Shown here piece after piece: positions 24,706 to 33,540 of a DNA stretch of 64,000 bases. A program made the position numbers and the translations under genes. Position 1 is the stretch's first letter; every line of letters begins with the position of its first letter. The DNA comes from Paraburkholderia kirstenboschensis (GTDB taxonomy: Bacteria > Pseudomonadota > Gammaproteobacteria > Burkholderiales > Burkholderiaceae), in assembly GCF_904848585.1 (NCBI RefSeq), contig NZ_CAJHCR010000008.1, positions 62,001 through 126,000 of the forward strand, in the 5' to 3' direction. The notes under the pieces are model-generated. The model had not been told where the DNA came from and made no database searches. It saw only the letters and a program-made list of their open reading frames with translations.

Positions 24706-25385
24706 CGTCCAGGCAGCAGGGAAGCGATCGAGAAGCGTTGTCACAACTTCTCGCCGAAGGCGTGCTCGAACTCGGGCTCGAGCTAAGCGATGCGCAACTG
24801 GGCAAGCTGCTTGACTATGTGGCGCTGCTGGCCAAGTGGAACGCCGTCTACAACTTGACGGCTATTCGCGATCCTCGGCAGATGTTGATTCAGCACATAC
24901 TCGACTCGCTTTCGATCGTGCCGCACCTGGCGCAGCGCAACCCGAGCACGGTGCTAGACGTTGGCTCCGGCGGCGGTTTACCTGGCATCGTGTTGGCGAT
25001 CGTTCGGCCTGACTGGGGCGTCACCGTGAACGATATTGTTCACAAGAAAACGGCCTTTCAGGCGCAGGCGAAGGCCGAATTCGGCCTGACGAATCTATCG
25101 GTCGTGACCGGACGCGTGGAAACGCTGCGGCCGGGCGCCGAAGTGTCGGCAAAGTTCGACGTAATTGTCTCCCGAGCATTCGCAGAGCTCGCCGATTTCG
25201 TTACACTGGCCCGTCATCTGGTGGCGGAGCGCGGCGCCATCATGGCCATGAAGGGCGTGCGTCCCGATGGCGAAATCGAGCGTTTGCCTGCAGGCGCCGA
25301 CGTGAAGCAGATCGTCCGCCTCGACGTGCCGTTCCTCGACGCCGAGCGGCACCTGGTCACGGTTCTTGTGGACGAAGGCAGCTAA
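24702..25385 (+). CDS. rsmG: 16S rRNA (guanine-527-N7)-methyltransferase RsmG (GidB)
   Basis: SAM-dependent methyltransferase of 227 residues acting on G527 of 16S rRNA. Class I methyltransferase core: LDVGSGGGLPGIVLAI binds SAM, with VNDIVHKKTAFQ and VVTGRVETL after it, and IVSRAFAELADFV near the active site. ATG overlaps the mnmG stop, a conserved arrangement (gidA-gidB). Followed by parA after about 80 bases. Confidence 0.96.
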   Translation: MTSRQQGSDREALSQLLAEGVLELGLELSDAQLGKLLDYVALLAKWNAVYNLTAIRDPRQMLIQHILDSLSIVPHLAQRNPSTVLDVGSGGGLPGIVLAIVRPDWGVTVNDIVHKKTAFQAQAKAEFGLTNLSVVTGRVETLRPGAEVSAKFDVIVSRAFAELADFVTLARHLVAERGAIMAMKGVRPDGEIERLPAGADVKQIVRLDVPFLDAERHLVTVLVDEGS

Positions 25386-25463
25386 GCGTCGCCTCGCGTG
25401 TACGACGCCGTTCCAGATAGACGACGTAATCACTTCTTCAAGCAGCAAAGGGACACTCCAACG

Positions 25464-26255
25464 ATGGCAAAAATTTTCTGCGTTGCGAACCAGAAAGGCG
25501 GAGTCGGTAAGACGACGACCACAGTCAATCTGGCGGCCAGCCTGGCAGCGCAGGGACAGCGAGTCCTTCTTATCGATCTGGACCCGCAGGGCAACGCCAC
25601 AATGGGCAGCGGCATCGATAAGGCAGCGTGCGCCAACACCGTCTACGAGGTGTTGGTCGACGGAGTCGCGGTGGCTGATGCGCGGATGCGGCCCGAAGCC
25701 GTCGGCTATGACGTGCTGCCTGCCAACCGCGAACTTGCGGGAGCGGAAGTCGAGTTGGTCAGCGTGCAGAACCGCGAGCGACAGTTGAAGGTCGCGCTTG
25801 CGACAGTGGAAGGCGAATACGATTTCGTGTTGATCGACTGTCCGCCGGCTTTGTCGCTGCTGACGCTCAATGGCCTCTGTGCCGCGCATGGCGTAGTGAT
25901 CCCGATGCAGTGCGAGTACTTCGCGCTCGAAGGGCTCTCCGATCTGGTCAACACGATCAAGCAGGTGCATGCAAATCTGAATCGCGACCTGAAGGTGATC
26001 GGATTGTTGCGCGTCATGTTCGACCCGCGGATCACGCTGCAGCAACAAGTCTCCGATCAATTGAAGGAGCACTTTGGCGACAAGGTGTTCGACGCGGTCA
26101 TTCCGCGCAACGTGCGCCTCGCCGAGGCGCCCAGTTATGGTCTGCCGGGCGTGGTATTCGACAGGGCGTCGCGCGGCGCGCAAGCGTACGTGCAGTTTGG
26201 CGTGGAAATGATTGAACGGGTGCGCGCACTGAATGACGCGCCCCAAGCATCCTAA
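25464..26255 (+). CDS. parA: Chromosome partitioning ATPase ParA (Soj)
   Basis: A 263-residue ParA ATPase that moves the ParB-parS complex along the nucleoid. The deviant Walker A KGGVGKTTT has both the signature and conserved lysines; A-prime region LLIDLDPQGN and Walker B VLIDCPPALSLLT are present. ATG 25464 (MAKIFCVANQ) follows AAAGGGA; the frame is open to 25398 but the extension is not family-like. No N-terminal DNA-binding extension, so this is the chromosomal (Soj-type) short form. Confidence 0.96.
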   Translation: MAKIFCVANQKGGVGKTTTTVNLAASLAAQGQRVLLIDLDPQGNATMGSGIDKAACANTVYEVLVDGVAVADARMRPEAVGYDVLPANRELAGAEVELVSVQNRERQLKVALATVEGEYDFVLIDCPPALSLLTLNGLCAAHGVVIPMQCEYFALEGLSDLVNTIKQVHANLNRDLKVIGLLRVMFDPRITLQQQVSDQLKEHFGDKVFDAVIPRNVRLAEAPSYGLPGVVFDRASRGAQAYVQFGVEMIERVRALNDAPQAS

Positions 26256-26273
26256 GCGGATCGAGGAAGCACG

Positions 26274-27161
26274 ATGAACGCAGTAGCAAGAAAAAAGGGA
26301 TTGGGCCGCGGCCTGGAAGCGTTGCTCGGCGGCAGCGCCGACATCACCGAGGCGGTGGTGATTGAAGGCGCGCCGAACGTGCTGCCGCTCAGCAAAATGC
26401 AGGCGGGGAAATATCAGCCGCGCACGCGCATGGATGAAGGCGCATTGCAGGAGTTGGCGGCCAGCATACGCGCTCAAGGCTTGATGCAACCGATCCTCGT
26501 GCGGCCGGTGTCGGCGGACAAATACGAGATCATCGCTGGCGAGCGGCGTTTCCGCGCGGCTCGCCTTGCTGGTCTGGAAGAAGTCCCGGTACTCGTGAAG
26601 GACGTGCCCGACCAGGCTGCCGCCGCCATGGCGCTGATCGAGAACATCCAGCGCGAGGACCTGAATCCGCTGGAAGAGGCGCAAGGCATTCAGCGTTTGC
26701 TCGACGAATTCAACTTCACGCACGAGCAGGCCGCCGAGTCGGTCGGCCGGTCGCGTAGCGCCGTGTCGAATTTGCTGCGCCTGCTCAACCTCGCGACACC
26801 GGTTCAAACCATGTTACTCGCTGGTGACCTCGACATGGGACATGCGCGCGCGCTGCTGGCGGTCGACGCAGCGACGCAGATCACGCTGGCCAATCAGGTG
26901 GTCAACAAGCGGATGTCCGTGCGAGAAACCGAGAAGCTGGTGACGGCGACCACGAAGGCGGCTCCAGCGGTCAAAGCGCGCGCCAACCCGGACGGCGGCC
27001 GCGATACGAGACGGCTGGAAGAAGAACTGTCCGATCTGCTGGCAGCAACCGTCAAAATCAAGCTCGGCCGACGCGGTCGCGGTCAGGTGCTGGTCGACTT
27101 CGGCGATCTGGATGCGCTCGAGGGTATCCTTGTGCGGTTGCGCGGAAACGCCACGGCCTGA
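26274..27161 (+). CDS. parB: Chromosome partitioning protein ParB (Spo0J)
   Basis: A 295-residue ParB CTPase clamp that loads on parS. N-terminal KKGLGRGLEALLGG (ParA-stimulating region), box I GERRFRAARLAGL (CTP binding), box II ALIENIQREDLNPLEEAQG, helix-turn-helix around FTHEQAAESVGRSRSAVSN, and a C-terminal dimerisation segment. Eighteen bases after parA, so co-transcribed. Two perfect parS sites lie 2-4 kb upstream. Confidence 0.96.
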   Translation: MNAVARKKGLGRGLEALLGGSADITEAVVIEGAPNVLPLSKMQAGKYQPRTRMDEGALQELAASIRAQGLMQPILVRPVSADKYEIIAGERRFRAARLAGLEEVPVLVKDVPDQAAAAMALIENIQREDLNPLEEAQGIQRLLDEFNFTHEQAAESVGRSRSAVSNLLRLLNLATPVQTMLLAGDLDMGHARALLAVDAATQITLANQVVNKRMSVRETEKLVTATTKAAPAVKARANPDGGRDTRRLEEELSDLLAATVKIKLGRRGRGQVLVDFGDLDALEGILVRLRGNATA

Positions 27162-27742
27162 GCTTCTGACGACCGGAGGTCCATGGTGTGAGCGGCGCGG
27201 AAGGGTGCTTGAGCGCCGCTCATGTACACTGCCGGGCCCAGCTGACCTGGGTTGGCTGAGCACCGGTTTTTGAGGGATCACAGCAGGCACGAAATATCTG
27301 GGAATCCTAACTAATTTCGAGTCAGTGGGCGCTCGAGTGGCCTAGGGCTTAGCGCGCGTTCGACTCGGGAAAACGGTAGCGTGCCTGTCGCGAACAGTCC
27401 GCAAAAGAAGCGGCGCGTCACGCGGGGTTGACCGCCTCATGATCGTCTGTTGCATTTTCGACACGGCCCCTTGAGCGGTTGCATGGACCGCTTGCTGCCA
27501 GTTAAACGGTTCAACGGACGCGCAGAAATTACCTTTGCATGACCGCCTTACAGTTGACAGGCTGACCATTCTTCCGAAGCTTTTTTCGCATCGCGGGGAG
27601 TCGTTTCGCACTGTTTATTGAACGGCCTAAAGTCTTGAATTGCCTGCAACTATCGCTTACAATCGCCCGGATTTAATTGCACGGCAACCCCGTAAGCGCA
27701 GCGAAAGCTCGCTGACCGGAACGAGACTTTCGGAACACTGCG
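27162..27742. other. Spacer between parB and atpI
   Basis: 581 bases without a credible gene. The minus-strand open frame at 27342-27611 has a non-typical composition and no Shine-Dalgarno, and I do not accept it. The right end carries the atp promoter. No clear T-tract terminator for parAB was seen. Confidence 0.6.
27635..27663 (+). promoter_or_regulatory. atp operon promoter
   Basis: TTGAAT (27635-27640), 17-base spacer, TACAAT (27658-27663): a strong sigma-70-type promoter about 80 bases before atpI, giving a leader of roughly 70 nt. Confidence 0.75.
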
Positions 27743-28282
27743 ATGGCGGTCAAAACGTCGAATCAAGCGCCTAAAAATGGGCGCGACGAACACCGCGACA
27801 AACGCACCGTTTCGGAGGCGTCCACCGCTCAGCAAGTCACGCATGAAGAACCGTGGGACGCCGAGCAAGACAATATCGTTCCGCTCACGCGGGCCGAGGC
27901 TGAAAAGCTGTTTGGTCCCAGTGTGAACCGACCATCGCGCGTTACCCCATTAAGGGTCGTGGCAGCGCAAATGGTCTTGTCCCTAGGTGCGACGCTGGTG
28001 TGGTGGCTGTTCTATGAGCCGCCGGGCGCTGCTGCGCTGTCCGCGTTCCTGGGAGGGGCGATATGCTGGGTGCCGGCTGCATTGTTCGCGGCGCGGCTGA
28101 GAACGCTGAGCGGCGCCGAAACAGTAATGAGCTGGATGATCGGCGAAGCGCTCAAGATGGGGACAACGATCGCGATGTTTGTAGCCATCGCCTTCTGGTA
28201 TCACGACGTACGCTGGGTTCCGCTGCTCGTGACTTATCTCATCGCGCTCAAGACGTATTGGATCGCTTTGGCGTGGCGCTGA
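27743..28282 (+). CDS. atpI: ATP synthase subunit I (assembly factor)
   Basis: Small inner-membrane protein thought to help assemble the c-ring and supply Mg2+. 179 residues with four predicted membrane helices between about 68 and 178 (LRVVAAQMVLSLGATLVWWL first). The first 70 or so residues are charged, soluble and without recognised motif, which makes this copy longer than enterobacterial AtpI (about 127). First gene of the atp operon, matching canonical order. Confidence 0.88.
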   Translation: MAVKTSNQAPKNGRDEHRDKRTVSEASTAQQVTHEEPWDAEQDNIVPLTRAEAEKLFGPSVNRPSRVTPLRVVAAQMVLSLGATLVWWLFYEPPGAAALSAFLGGAICWVPAALFAARLRTLSGAETVMSWMIGEALKMGTTIAMFVAIAFWYHDVRWVPLLVTYLIALKTYWIALAWR

Positions 28283-28437
28283 AGAGGCAACAGGTAACAC
28301 CAGGATTCAAAGCTGGCGCGCGGCGCCGGCGAGAGTGTGCGGATAAGACAGGATCCGCACCCGGCGCGTTCCCGCAATAGCGTATTGCGGCGGGGCGGCC
28401 TAAGACGATTTTCGACAATTTGGGTGGCTTTAACGAT

Positions 28438-29289
28438 ATGGCAGCTAGCGAAGGCACGCGCGCAATGGATCCGTCCGAGTACATCGCGCACCACTTGCAG
28501 AACTTTTCCACCGGGCACCAGACGTCGATTTTCGACATCCATGTGTGGAATCTGGACACCCTTTTCTGGTCGATCGTTTGCGGTCTGGCCACCATCCTCA
28601 TCCTGCACTTCGCTGCACGTAAGGCAACGTCCGGTGTGCCGGGCCGTTTCCAATGCGCGATCGAAATGCTGGTCGAAATGGTCGAGGATCAATCGAAGTC
28701 GATGATCCACGGCACGCGCACTTTCATCGCGCCGCTGGCACTGACGGTGTTCGTCTGGGTCGCGCTGATGAACGCGCTCGACTTTATTCCTGTCGACTTG
28801 CCGAGCCACGTGATCGGCTGGCTTGGTCTGTCAGAAGTCATCCCGCACCACCGCATCGTTCCGACTGCCGACCTGAACGGCACCATCGGCATCGCACTCG
28901 GTGTGTTCGTGCTGATGATTTACTACAACTTCAAGATCAAGGGCGCCGGCGGCTTCGTGCACGAACTGCTGTCCGCTCCGTTCGGCGCGCATCCGCTGCT
29001 GTGGATCCCGAACCTTGCACTGAACATCATCGAGTTCGTCGCGAAGACGGTCTCGCTCGGCATGCGGCTGTTCGGCAACATGTACGCGGGCGAACTGTTG
29101 TTCCTGCTGATTGCCCTGCTCGGCAGCATCTGGAGCTTCGGCGCGGACACGACGGTGCTTGGCTTCATCGGCCACGTGATCGCCGGCAGCGTGTGGGCAA
29201 TCTTCCACATCCTGATCGTTCTGCTGCAGGCGTTCATTTTCATGATGCTGACGCTGGTGTACATCGGCCAGGCACACGACACGCACTAA
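28438..29289 (+). CDS. atpB: F1Fo ATP synthase subunit a
   Basis: Proton-channel subunit of Fo, 283 residues with five to six membrane helices. The essential arginine is in LGMRLFGNMYAGELL; the last helices WAIFHILIVLLQAFIFMMLTLVYI are typical. ATG 28438 gives the Burkholderia-type N-terminus MAASEGTRAMDPSEY; an internal ATG at 28465 is an alternative. The frame is open upstream to 28420 without better signals. Confidence 0.95.
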   Translation: MAASEGTRAMDPSEYIAHHLQNFSTGHQTSIFDIHVWNLDTLFWSIVCGLATILILHFAARKATSGVPGRFQCAIEMLVEMVEDQSKSMIHGTRTFIAPLALTVFVWVALMNALDFIPVDLPSHVIGWLGLSEVIPHHRIVPTADLNGTIGIALGVFVLMIYYNFKIKGAGGFVHELLSAPFGAHPLLWIPNLALNIIEFVAKTVSLGMRLFGNMYAGELLFLLIALLGSIWSFGADTTVLGFIGHVIAGSVWAIFHILIVLLQAFIFMMLTLVYIGQAHDTH

Positions 29290-29370
29290 ACGGCGCTGTC
29301 GTTAAAGAATCGTAGTTTTTCAAATCCCAGTTCCAACCAGTTCTAAAAGACTTTTCACAAAGGAGTGATC

Positions 29371-29640
29371 ATGCAAGCTTTCATCGCCAACATCCAGGGT
29401 CTGACCGCCATCGGTATCGGCATCATCATCGGCCTGGGTGCAATCGGCGCCTGTATCGGTATCGGCCTGATGGGTGGCAAGTACATCGAAGCATGTGCTC
29501 GTCAGCCGGAACTGATGAACCCGCTGCAAACCAAGATGTTCCTGCTGGCTGGTCTGATCGATGCGGCGTTCCTGATTGGCGTTGGTGTGGCAATGCTGTT
29601 TGCGTTCGCGAACCCGCTGCTGGCGAAGCTGGCAGGCTGA
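29371..29640 (+). CDS. atpE: F1Fo ATP synthase subunit c
   Basis: Ring-forming proteolipid of 89 residues, two membrane helices joined by the polar loop ARQPE that contacts gamma/epsilon. The proton-carrying carboxylate is the aspartate in GLIDAAFLIG of helix 2. ATG 29371 has AAAGGAG exactly upstream, a strong signal suited to the high copy number of this subunit. Confidence 0.96.
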   Translation: MQAFIANIQGLTAIGIGIIIGLGAIGACIGIGLMGGKYIEACARQPELMNPLQTKMFLLAGLIDAAFLIGVGVAMLFAFANPLLAKLAG

Positions 29641-29703
29641 GGTTCCTCGGAAGTTTGCGCCTGAGCTATAACTGGTAAAGGCGCAGGGCGGAACGGGCAC
29701 TCG

Positions 29704-29735
29704 GGCGCTGATCGAACACAGAATCGATGAGCGCC
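29704..29735 (+). other. Hairpin in the atpE-atpF spacer
   Basis: GGCGCTGATCG and CGATGAGCGCC pair with one mismatch around a 10-base loop. No T tract. A likely mRNA stabiliser or processing element downstream of the highly expressed c-subunit gene. Confidence 0.5.
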
Positions 29736-29778
29736 TTGCCGTTTCACTTTCCGAACTAGCAACGTTTAAGGAAACACC

Positions 29779-30249
29779 GTGAATCTCAACGCAACCCTGT
29801 TTGCGCAAATGGTCGTGTTCCTGATCCTCGCGTGGTTCACGATGAAGTTCGTGTGGCCGCCGCTGATCAACGCCCTCGACGAGCGCTCGAAGAAGATCGC
29901 TGACGGTTTGTCGGCTGCAGAAAAGGGCAAGGCAGAACTGGAAGCCGCTCACAAGCGCGTCGACCAGGAACTCGCTCAGGCTCGCAACGACGGTCAGCAG
30001 CGTATTGCTGACGCGGAAAAGCGCGCCGTGGCAGTCGCTGACGAAATCAAGGCTCAAGCACAAGCTGAAGCCGCTCGCATCATCGCGCAAGCGAAGGCCG
30101 ACGCGGACCAGCAAGTCGTGAAGGCGCGCGAAACGCTGCGCGGTGAAGTCGCCGCGCTCGCGGTGAAAGGCGCTGAACAGATCCTGAAGCGCGAAGTCGA
30201 CCAGGCAGCGCACGCTGACCTGCTGAATCAACTGAAAGCCGAGCTCTGA
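29779..30249 (+). CDS. atpF: F1Fo ATP synthase subunit b
   Basis: Peripheral stalk subunit, 156 residues. One N-terminal membrane helix (about 5-25, FAQMVVFLILAWFTMKFVW) and a long charged coiled coil to the C-terminus that binds delta. Followed by atpH after two bases. Confidence 0.95.
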   Translation: MNLNATLFAQMVVFLILAWFTMKFVWPPLINALDERSKKIADGLSAAEKGKAELEAAHKRVDQELAQARNDGQQRIADAEKRAVAVADEIKAQAQAEAARIIAQAKADADQQVVKARETLRGEVAALAVKGAEQILKREVDQAAHADLLNQLKAEL

Positions 30250-30251
30250 TC

Positions 30252-30791
30252 ATGGCCGAACTTGCAACCATCGCCCGTCCGTACGCAGAAGCGCTGTTTG
30301 GCGTGGCCGAAGCTGGTGACATCGCCGCCTGGTCCACGCTCGTGCAGGAGCTGGCACAGGTTGCGCGTCTGCCCGAAGTGCTGTCGATCGCCTCGAGCCC
30401 GAAAGTAAGCCGCGCCCAGGTCAGCGAACTGCTGCTGGCTGCGGTCAAGTCGCCGCTCAAGGACAACGCGCAAGCGAAGAATCTGGTGCAAATGCTGGTG
30501 GACAACCATCGCCTGCAATTGATGCCGGAAATCGCCGTGCAGTTCGAAGAGTTGAAGAACGCCCGCGAAGGGGCGGCCGATGTGCAGATCGTCAGCGCAT
30601 TCCCGCTCGAGGGCGCGCAGTTGAACGACCTCGTCGCAAGTCTCGAACGCAAGTTCAAACGCAAGCTGAAGCCGACGGTCGAGATCGACTCGTCGTTGAT
30701 CGGCGGCGTGCGCGTGACAGTCGGCGACGAAGTGCTCGATACCTCGGTCCGCGCGCGGCTTGCCAGCATGCAAACGGCTCTGACGGCCTGA
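30252..30791 (+). CDS. atpH: F1Fo ATP synthase subunit delta
   Basis: F1 subunit of 179 residues linking the b stalk to the alpha3beta3 head. N-terminal six-helix bundle starting IARPYAEALFGVAE and the C-terminal FKRKLKPTVEIDSSLIGGVRV strand motif are family-typical. Tightly spaced behind atpF. Confidence 0.95.
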   Translation: MAELATIARPYAEALFGVAEAGDIAAWSTLVQELAQVARLPEVLSIASSPKVSRAQVSELLLAAVKSPLKDNAQAKNLVQMLVDNHRLQLMPEIAVQFEELKNAREGAADVQIVSAFPLEGAQLNDLVASLERKFKRKLKPTVEIDSSLIGGVRVTVGDEVLDTSVRARLASMQTALTA

Positions 30792-30847
30792 AGCGCCTCG
30801 CGCTGAAGCGGCTGGCACGCAACAGAATTGACTATCAGGAGCGAATA

Positions 30848-32389
30848 ATGCAACTCAATCCCTCTGAGATCAGCGAGCTGATCAAGAGCCGGATCCAGGG
30901 CCTTGAAGCGAGCGCAGACGTTCGCAACCAGGGCACCGTGATCTCCGTGACCGACGGTATCGTGCGTATTCACGGCCTGTCGGAAGTGATGCAGGGCGAA
31001 ATGCTCGAATTCCCCGGCAACACCTTCGGTCTCGCACTGAACCTCGAGCGCGACTCGGTCGGCGCCGTGATTCTGGGTGAGTACGAGCACGTTTCGGAAG
31101 GCGACATCGTCAAGACGACGGGCCGCATTCTGGAAGTGCCGGTGGGTCCGGAACTGCTCGGCCGCGTGGTCGACACACTCGGCAACCCGATCGACGGCAA
31201 GGGCCCGATCAACGCGAAGAAGACCGATGCAATCGAAAAGATTGCTCCGGGCGTGATCTGGCGTAAGTCGGTTTCGGAACCGGTCCAGACCGGTCTGAAG
31301 TCGATCGACGCAATGGTGCCGATTGGCCGCGGCCAGCGTGAGCTGATCATCGGCGACCGCCAGTGCGGCAAGACCGCAGTCGCAGTCGACGCGATCATCA
31401 ACCAGAAGGGCAAGAACCTCTTCTGTATCTACGTCGCGATCGGCCAGAAGGCTTCGTCGATCATGAACGTGGTGCGCAAGCTGGAAGAAACCGGTGCGCT
31501 GGAATACACGATCGTCGTGTCCGCTTCGGCTTCGGAATCGGCTGCGATGCAGTACCTCGCACCGTACGCGGGCTGTACGATGGGCGAATACTTCCGCGAC
31601 CGCGGTCAAGACGCGCTGATCGTGTACGACGACTTGACCAAGCAAGCTTGGGCATACCGTCAGATCTCGCTGCTGCTGCGCCGCCCGCCGGGCCGCGAAG
31701 CCTACCCGGGCGACGTGTTCTACCTGCACTCGCGTCTGCTGGAACGTGCGGCTCGCGTCTCGGAAGAGTATGTCGAGAAGTTCACGAACGGCGAAGTCAA
31801 GGGCAAGAGCGGTTCGCTGACGGCACTCCCGGTCATTGAAACGCAAGCCGGCGACGTGACCGCATTCGTTCCGACGAACGTGATCTCGATTACCGACGGC
31901 CAGATCTTCCTGGAAACCGACCTCTTCAACGCAGGTATCCGCCCGGCAATTAACGCCGGCGTGTCGGTGTCGCGCGTGGGTGGTGCGGCTCAGACGAAGG
32001 TCGTGAAGAAGCTTTCGGGCGGTATCCGTACCGACCTCGCGCAGTACCGTGAACTCGCGGCGTTCGCGCAGTTCGCATCGGATCTCGACGAAGCGACGCG
32101 TAAGCAGCTGGAGCGCGGTCGCCGCGTGACGGAACTGCTGAAGCAGCCGCAGTATCAGCCGCTGCAAGTGTGGGAACTGGCCATTTCGCTGTTCGCAGCG
32201 AACAACGGTTACCTCGACGACCTCGAAATCTCGCAAGTCCTGCCGTTTGAAAAGGGCCTGCGCGAATACCTGAAGTCGAGCCACGCTGACCTGGTCAAGC
32301 GCATCGAAGACAACAAGGAACTCTCGAAGGACGACGAAGGCCTGCTGCACACGGCCGTCAAAGACTTCAAGAAGTCCGGCGCTTATTGA
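30848..32389 (+). CDS. atpA: F1Fo ATP synthase subunit alpha
   Basis: Non-catalytic nucleotide-binding F1 subunit, 513 residues. Walker A GDRQCGKTAVA, the ALPVIETQAGDVTAFVPTNVISITDGQ stretch is present in its usual place, and the arginine finger segment PAINAGVSVSRVGGAAQ is intact. Shine-Dalgarno AGGAGCG precedes ATG 30848. Followed by a spacer with two hairpins before atpG. Confidence 0.97.
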   Translation: MQLNPSEISELIKSRIQGLEASADVRNQGTVISVTDGIVRIHGLSEVMQGEMLEFPGNTFGLALNLERDSVGAVILGEYEHVSEGDIVKTTGRILEVPVGPELLGRVVDTLGNPIDGKGPINAKKTDAIEKIAPGVIWRKSVSEPVQTGLKSIDAMVPIGRGQRELIIGDRQCGKTAVAVDAIINQKGKNLFCIYVAIGQKASSIMNVVRKLEETGALEYTIVVSASASESAAMQYLAPYAGCTMGEYFRDRGQDALIVYDDLTKQAWAYRQISLLLRRPPGREAYPGDVFYLHSRLLERAARVSEEYVEKFTNGEVKGKSGSLTALPVIETQAGDVTAFVPTNVISITDGQIFLETDLFNAGIRPAINAGVSVSRVGGAAQTKVVKKLSGGIRTDLAQYRELAAFAQFASDLDEATRKQLERGRRVTELLKQPQYQPLQVWELAISLFAANNGYLDDLEISQVLPFEKGLREYLKSSHADLVKRIEDNKELSKDDEGLLHTAVKDFKKSGAY

Positions 32390-32423
32390 TCTGCGAGTGA
32401 TCCGCAAGGCATAAACGGACCTT

Positions 32424-32464
32424 GAAGCGGCGCGGGCCGCATGCGAATGCTCCCGCGCCGCTTC
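32424..32464 (+). other. 13-bp perfect hairpin in the atpA-atpG spacer
   Basis: GAAGCGGCGCGGG and CCCGCGCCGCTTC pair perfectly around a 15-base loop, 35 bases after the atpA stop. No T tract follows, so it is not a classical terminator. Confidence 0.8.
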
Positions 32465-32481
32465 GATCGCTTTGCATGGGA

Positions 32482-32511
32482 CCCGAGTAAGCGCTGAAGC
32501 ACTAACTCGGG
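32482..32511 (+). repeat. Spacer stem-loop repeat, copy 1 (before atpG)
   Basis: CCCGAG TAAGCGCTGAAGCACTAA CTCGGG, ending 17 bases before atpG. The inner AGCGCTGAAGCACTAAC resembles the copy before atpC. Confidence 0.55.
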
Positions 32512-32528
32512 CCGACAAGGAGCAAGCA

Positions 32529-33413
32529 ATGGCTGGAATGAAGGAAATTCGCGGCAAGATCAAGAGCGTGCAAAACACGCGCAAGATCACGAAAGCGATG
32601 GAGATGGTGGCCGCATCGAAGATGCGCCGCGCTCAGGAGCGCATGCGCGCTGCTCGCCCGTATGCCGACAAGGTCCGCGACATCGCTGCGCACATGAGCC
32701 GTGCGAACCCTGAGTATCGTCACCCGTTCATGGTGTCGAACGAAGGCGCGAAGACGGCGGGCATCATCCTCGTCACGACCGATAAGGGTCTGTGCGGGGG
32801 CATGAATACCAACGTGCTGCGTTCAGCGCTGCAGAAGTTCAAGGAACTGGAAGGCCAGGGCAAGACGATCGAAGCAACTGCGATCGGCACCAAGGGCTTG
32901 GGTTTCCTGAACCGCTTGCGCGCCAAGGTGGTGTCGAATGTCGTGCAGCTGGGCGATACGCCGCATCTGGAAAAGCTGATCGGCGCGGTGAAGGTTCAGC
33001 TCGACCTGTACTCGGAAGGCAAGGTTTCGGCGGTGTATCTCGCGTACACGCGCTTCGTCAATACGATGAAGCAGGAGCCGGTGATCGAGCAACTGTTGCC
33101 GCTGGCGGCAGATCAATTCGAGCGCAAGGAAGAGCAGGGCGCGACGCCGACCACCCAGTGGGACTACATCTACGAGCCGGATGCACAGGCAGTGGTGGAC
33201 GAACTGCTGGTGCGTTATGTCGAGGCGCTGGTCTATCAGGCCGTCGCGGAGAACATGGCGTCGGAGCAGTCGGCCCGTATGGTCGCAATGAAGGCCGCTT
33301 CGGACAATGCGAAGACGGTCATCAACGAACTGCAGCTTGTTTATAACAAGAGCCGCCAGGCCGCGATCACGAAAGAACTGTCGGAAATCGTCGGTGGCGC
33401 GGCGGCCGTCTGA
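32529..33413 (+). CDS. atpG: F1Fo ATP synthase subunit gamma
   Basis: Central rotor shaft of F1, 294 residues. N-terminal helix KEIRGKIKSVQNTRKITKAM and C-terminal helix with ELQLVYNKSRQAAITKELSEIV form the coiled coil; TDKGLCGGMNTN is the conserved Rossmann-like segment. ATG 32529 has AAGGAG upstream; the frame is open to 32472 but that part overlaps the stem-loop repeat and is not coding. Confidence 0.96.
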   Translation: MAGMKEIRGKIKSVQNTRKITKAMEMVAASKMRRAQERMRAARPYADKVRDIAAHMSRANPEYRHPFMVSNEGAKTAGIILVTTDKGLCGGMNTNVLRSALQKFKELEGQGKTIEATAIGTKGLGFLNRLRAKVVSNVVQLGDTPHLEKLIGAVKVQLDLYSEGKVSAVYLAYTRFVNTMKQEPVIEQLLPLAADQFERKEEQGATPTTQWDYIYEPDAQAVVDELLVRYVEALVYQAVAENMASEQSARMVAMKAASDNAKTVINELQLVYNKSRQAAITKELSEIVGGAAAV

Positions 33414-33540
33414 CCTTGACGGTCAGGCATGTCGCCTTGCGTGCGCCCCCGTGGCGCACCGTCCAGGCAACCGGTCTGGGCGATTCCATCGAAACAGCGC
33501 CTTTGCGCGAGTGAAGAATTGAGTATCTAAAGGAAAAGCG

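Noticed and set aside
27342..27611. Minus-strand frame of 89 codons between parB and atpI
   Set aside because: No Shine-Dalgarno, composition unlike real genes, lies in promoter-bearing spacer, and no recognisable family.
30080..32590. Very long minus-strand open frame antisense to atpF-atpH-atpA
   Set aside because: Typical antisense shadow of high-GC genes; its protein is Arg/His/Val-rich and lacks any domain, while the plus strand encodes unmistakable ATP synthase subunits.
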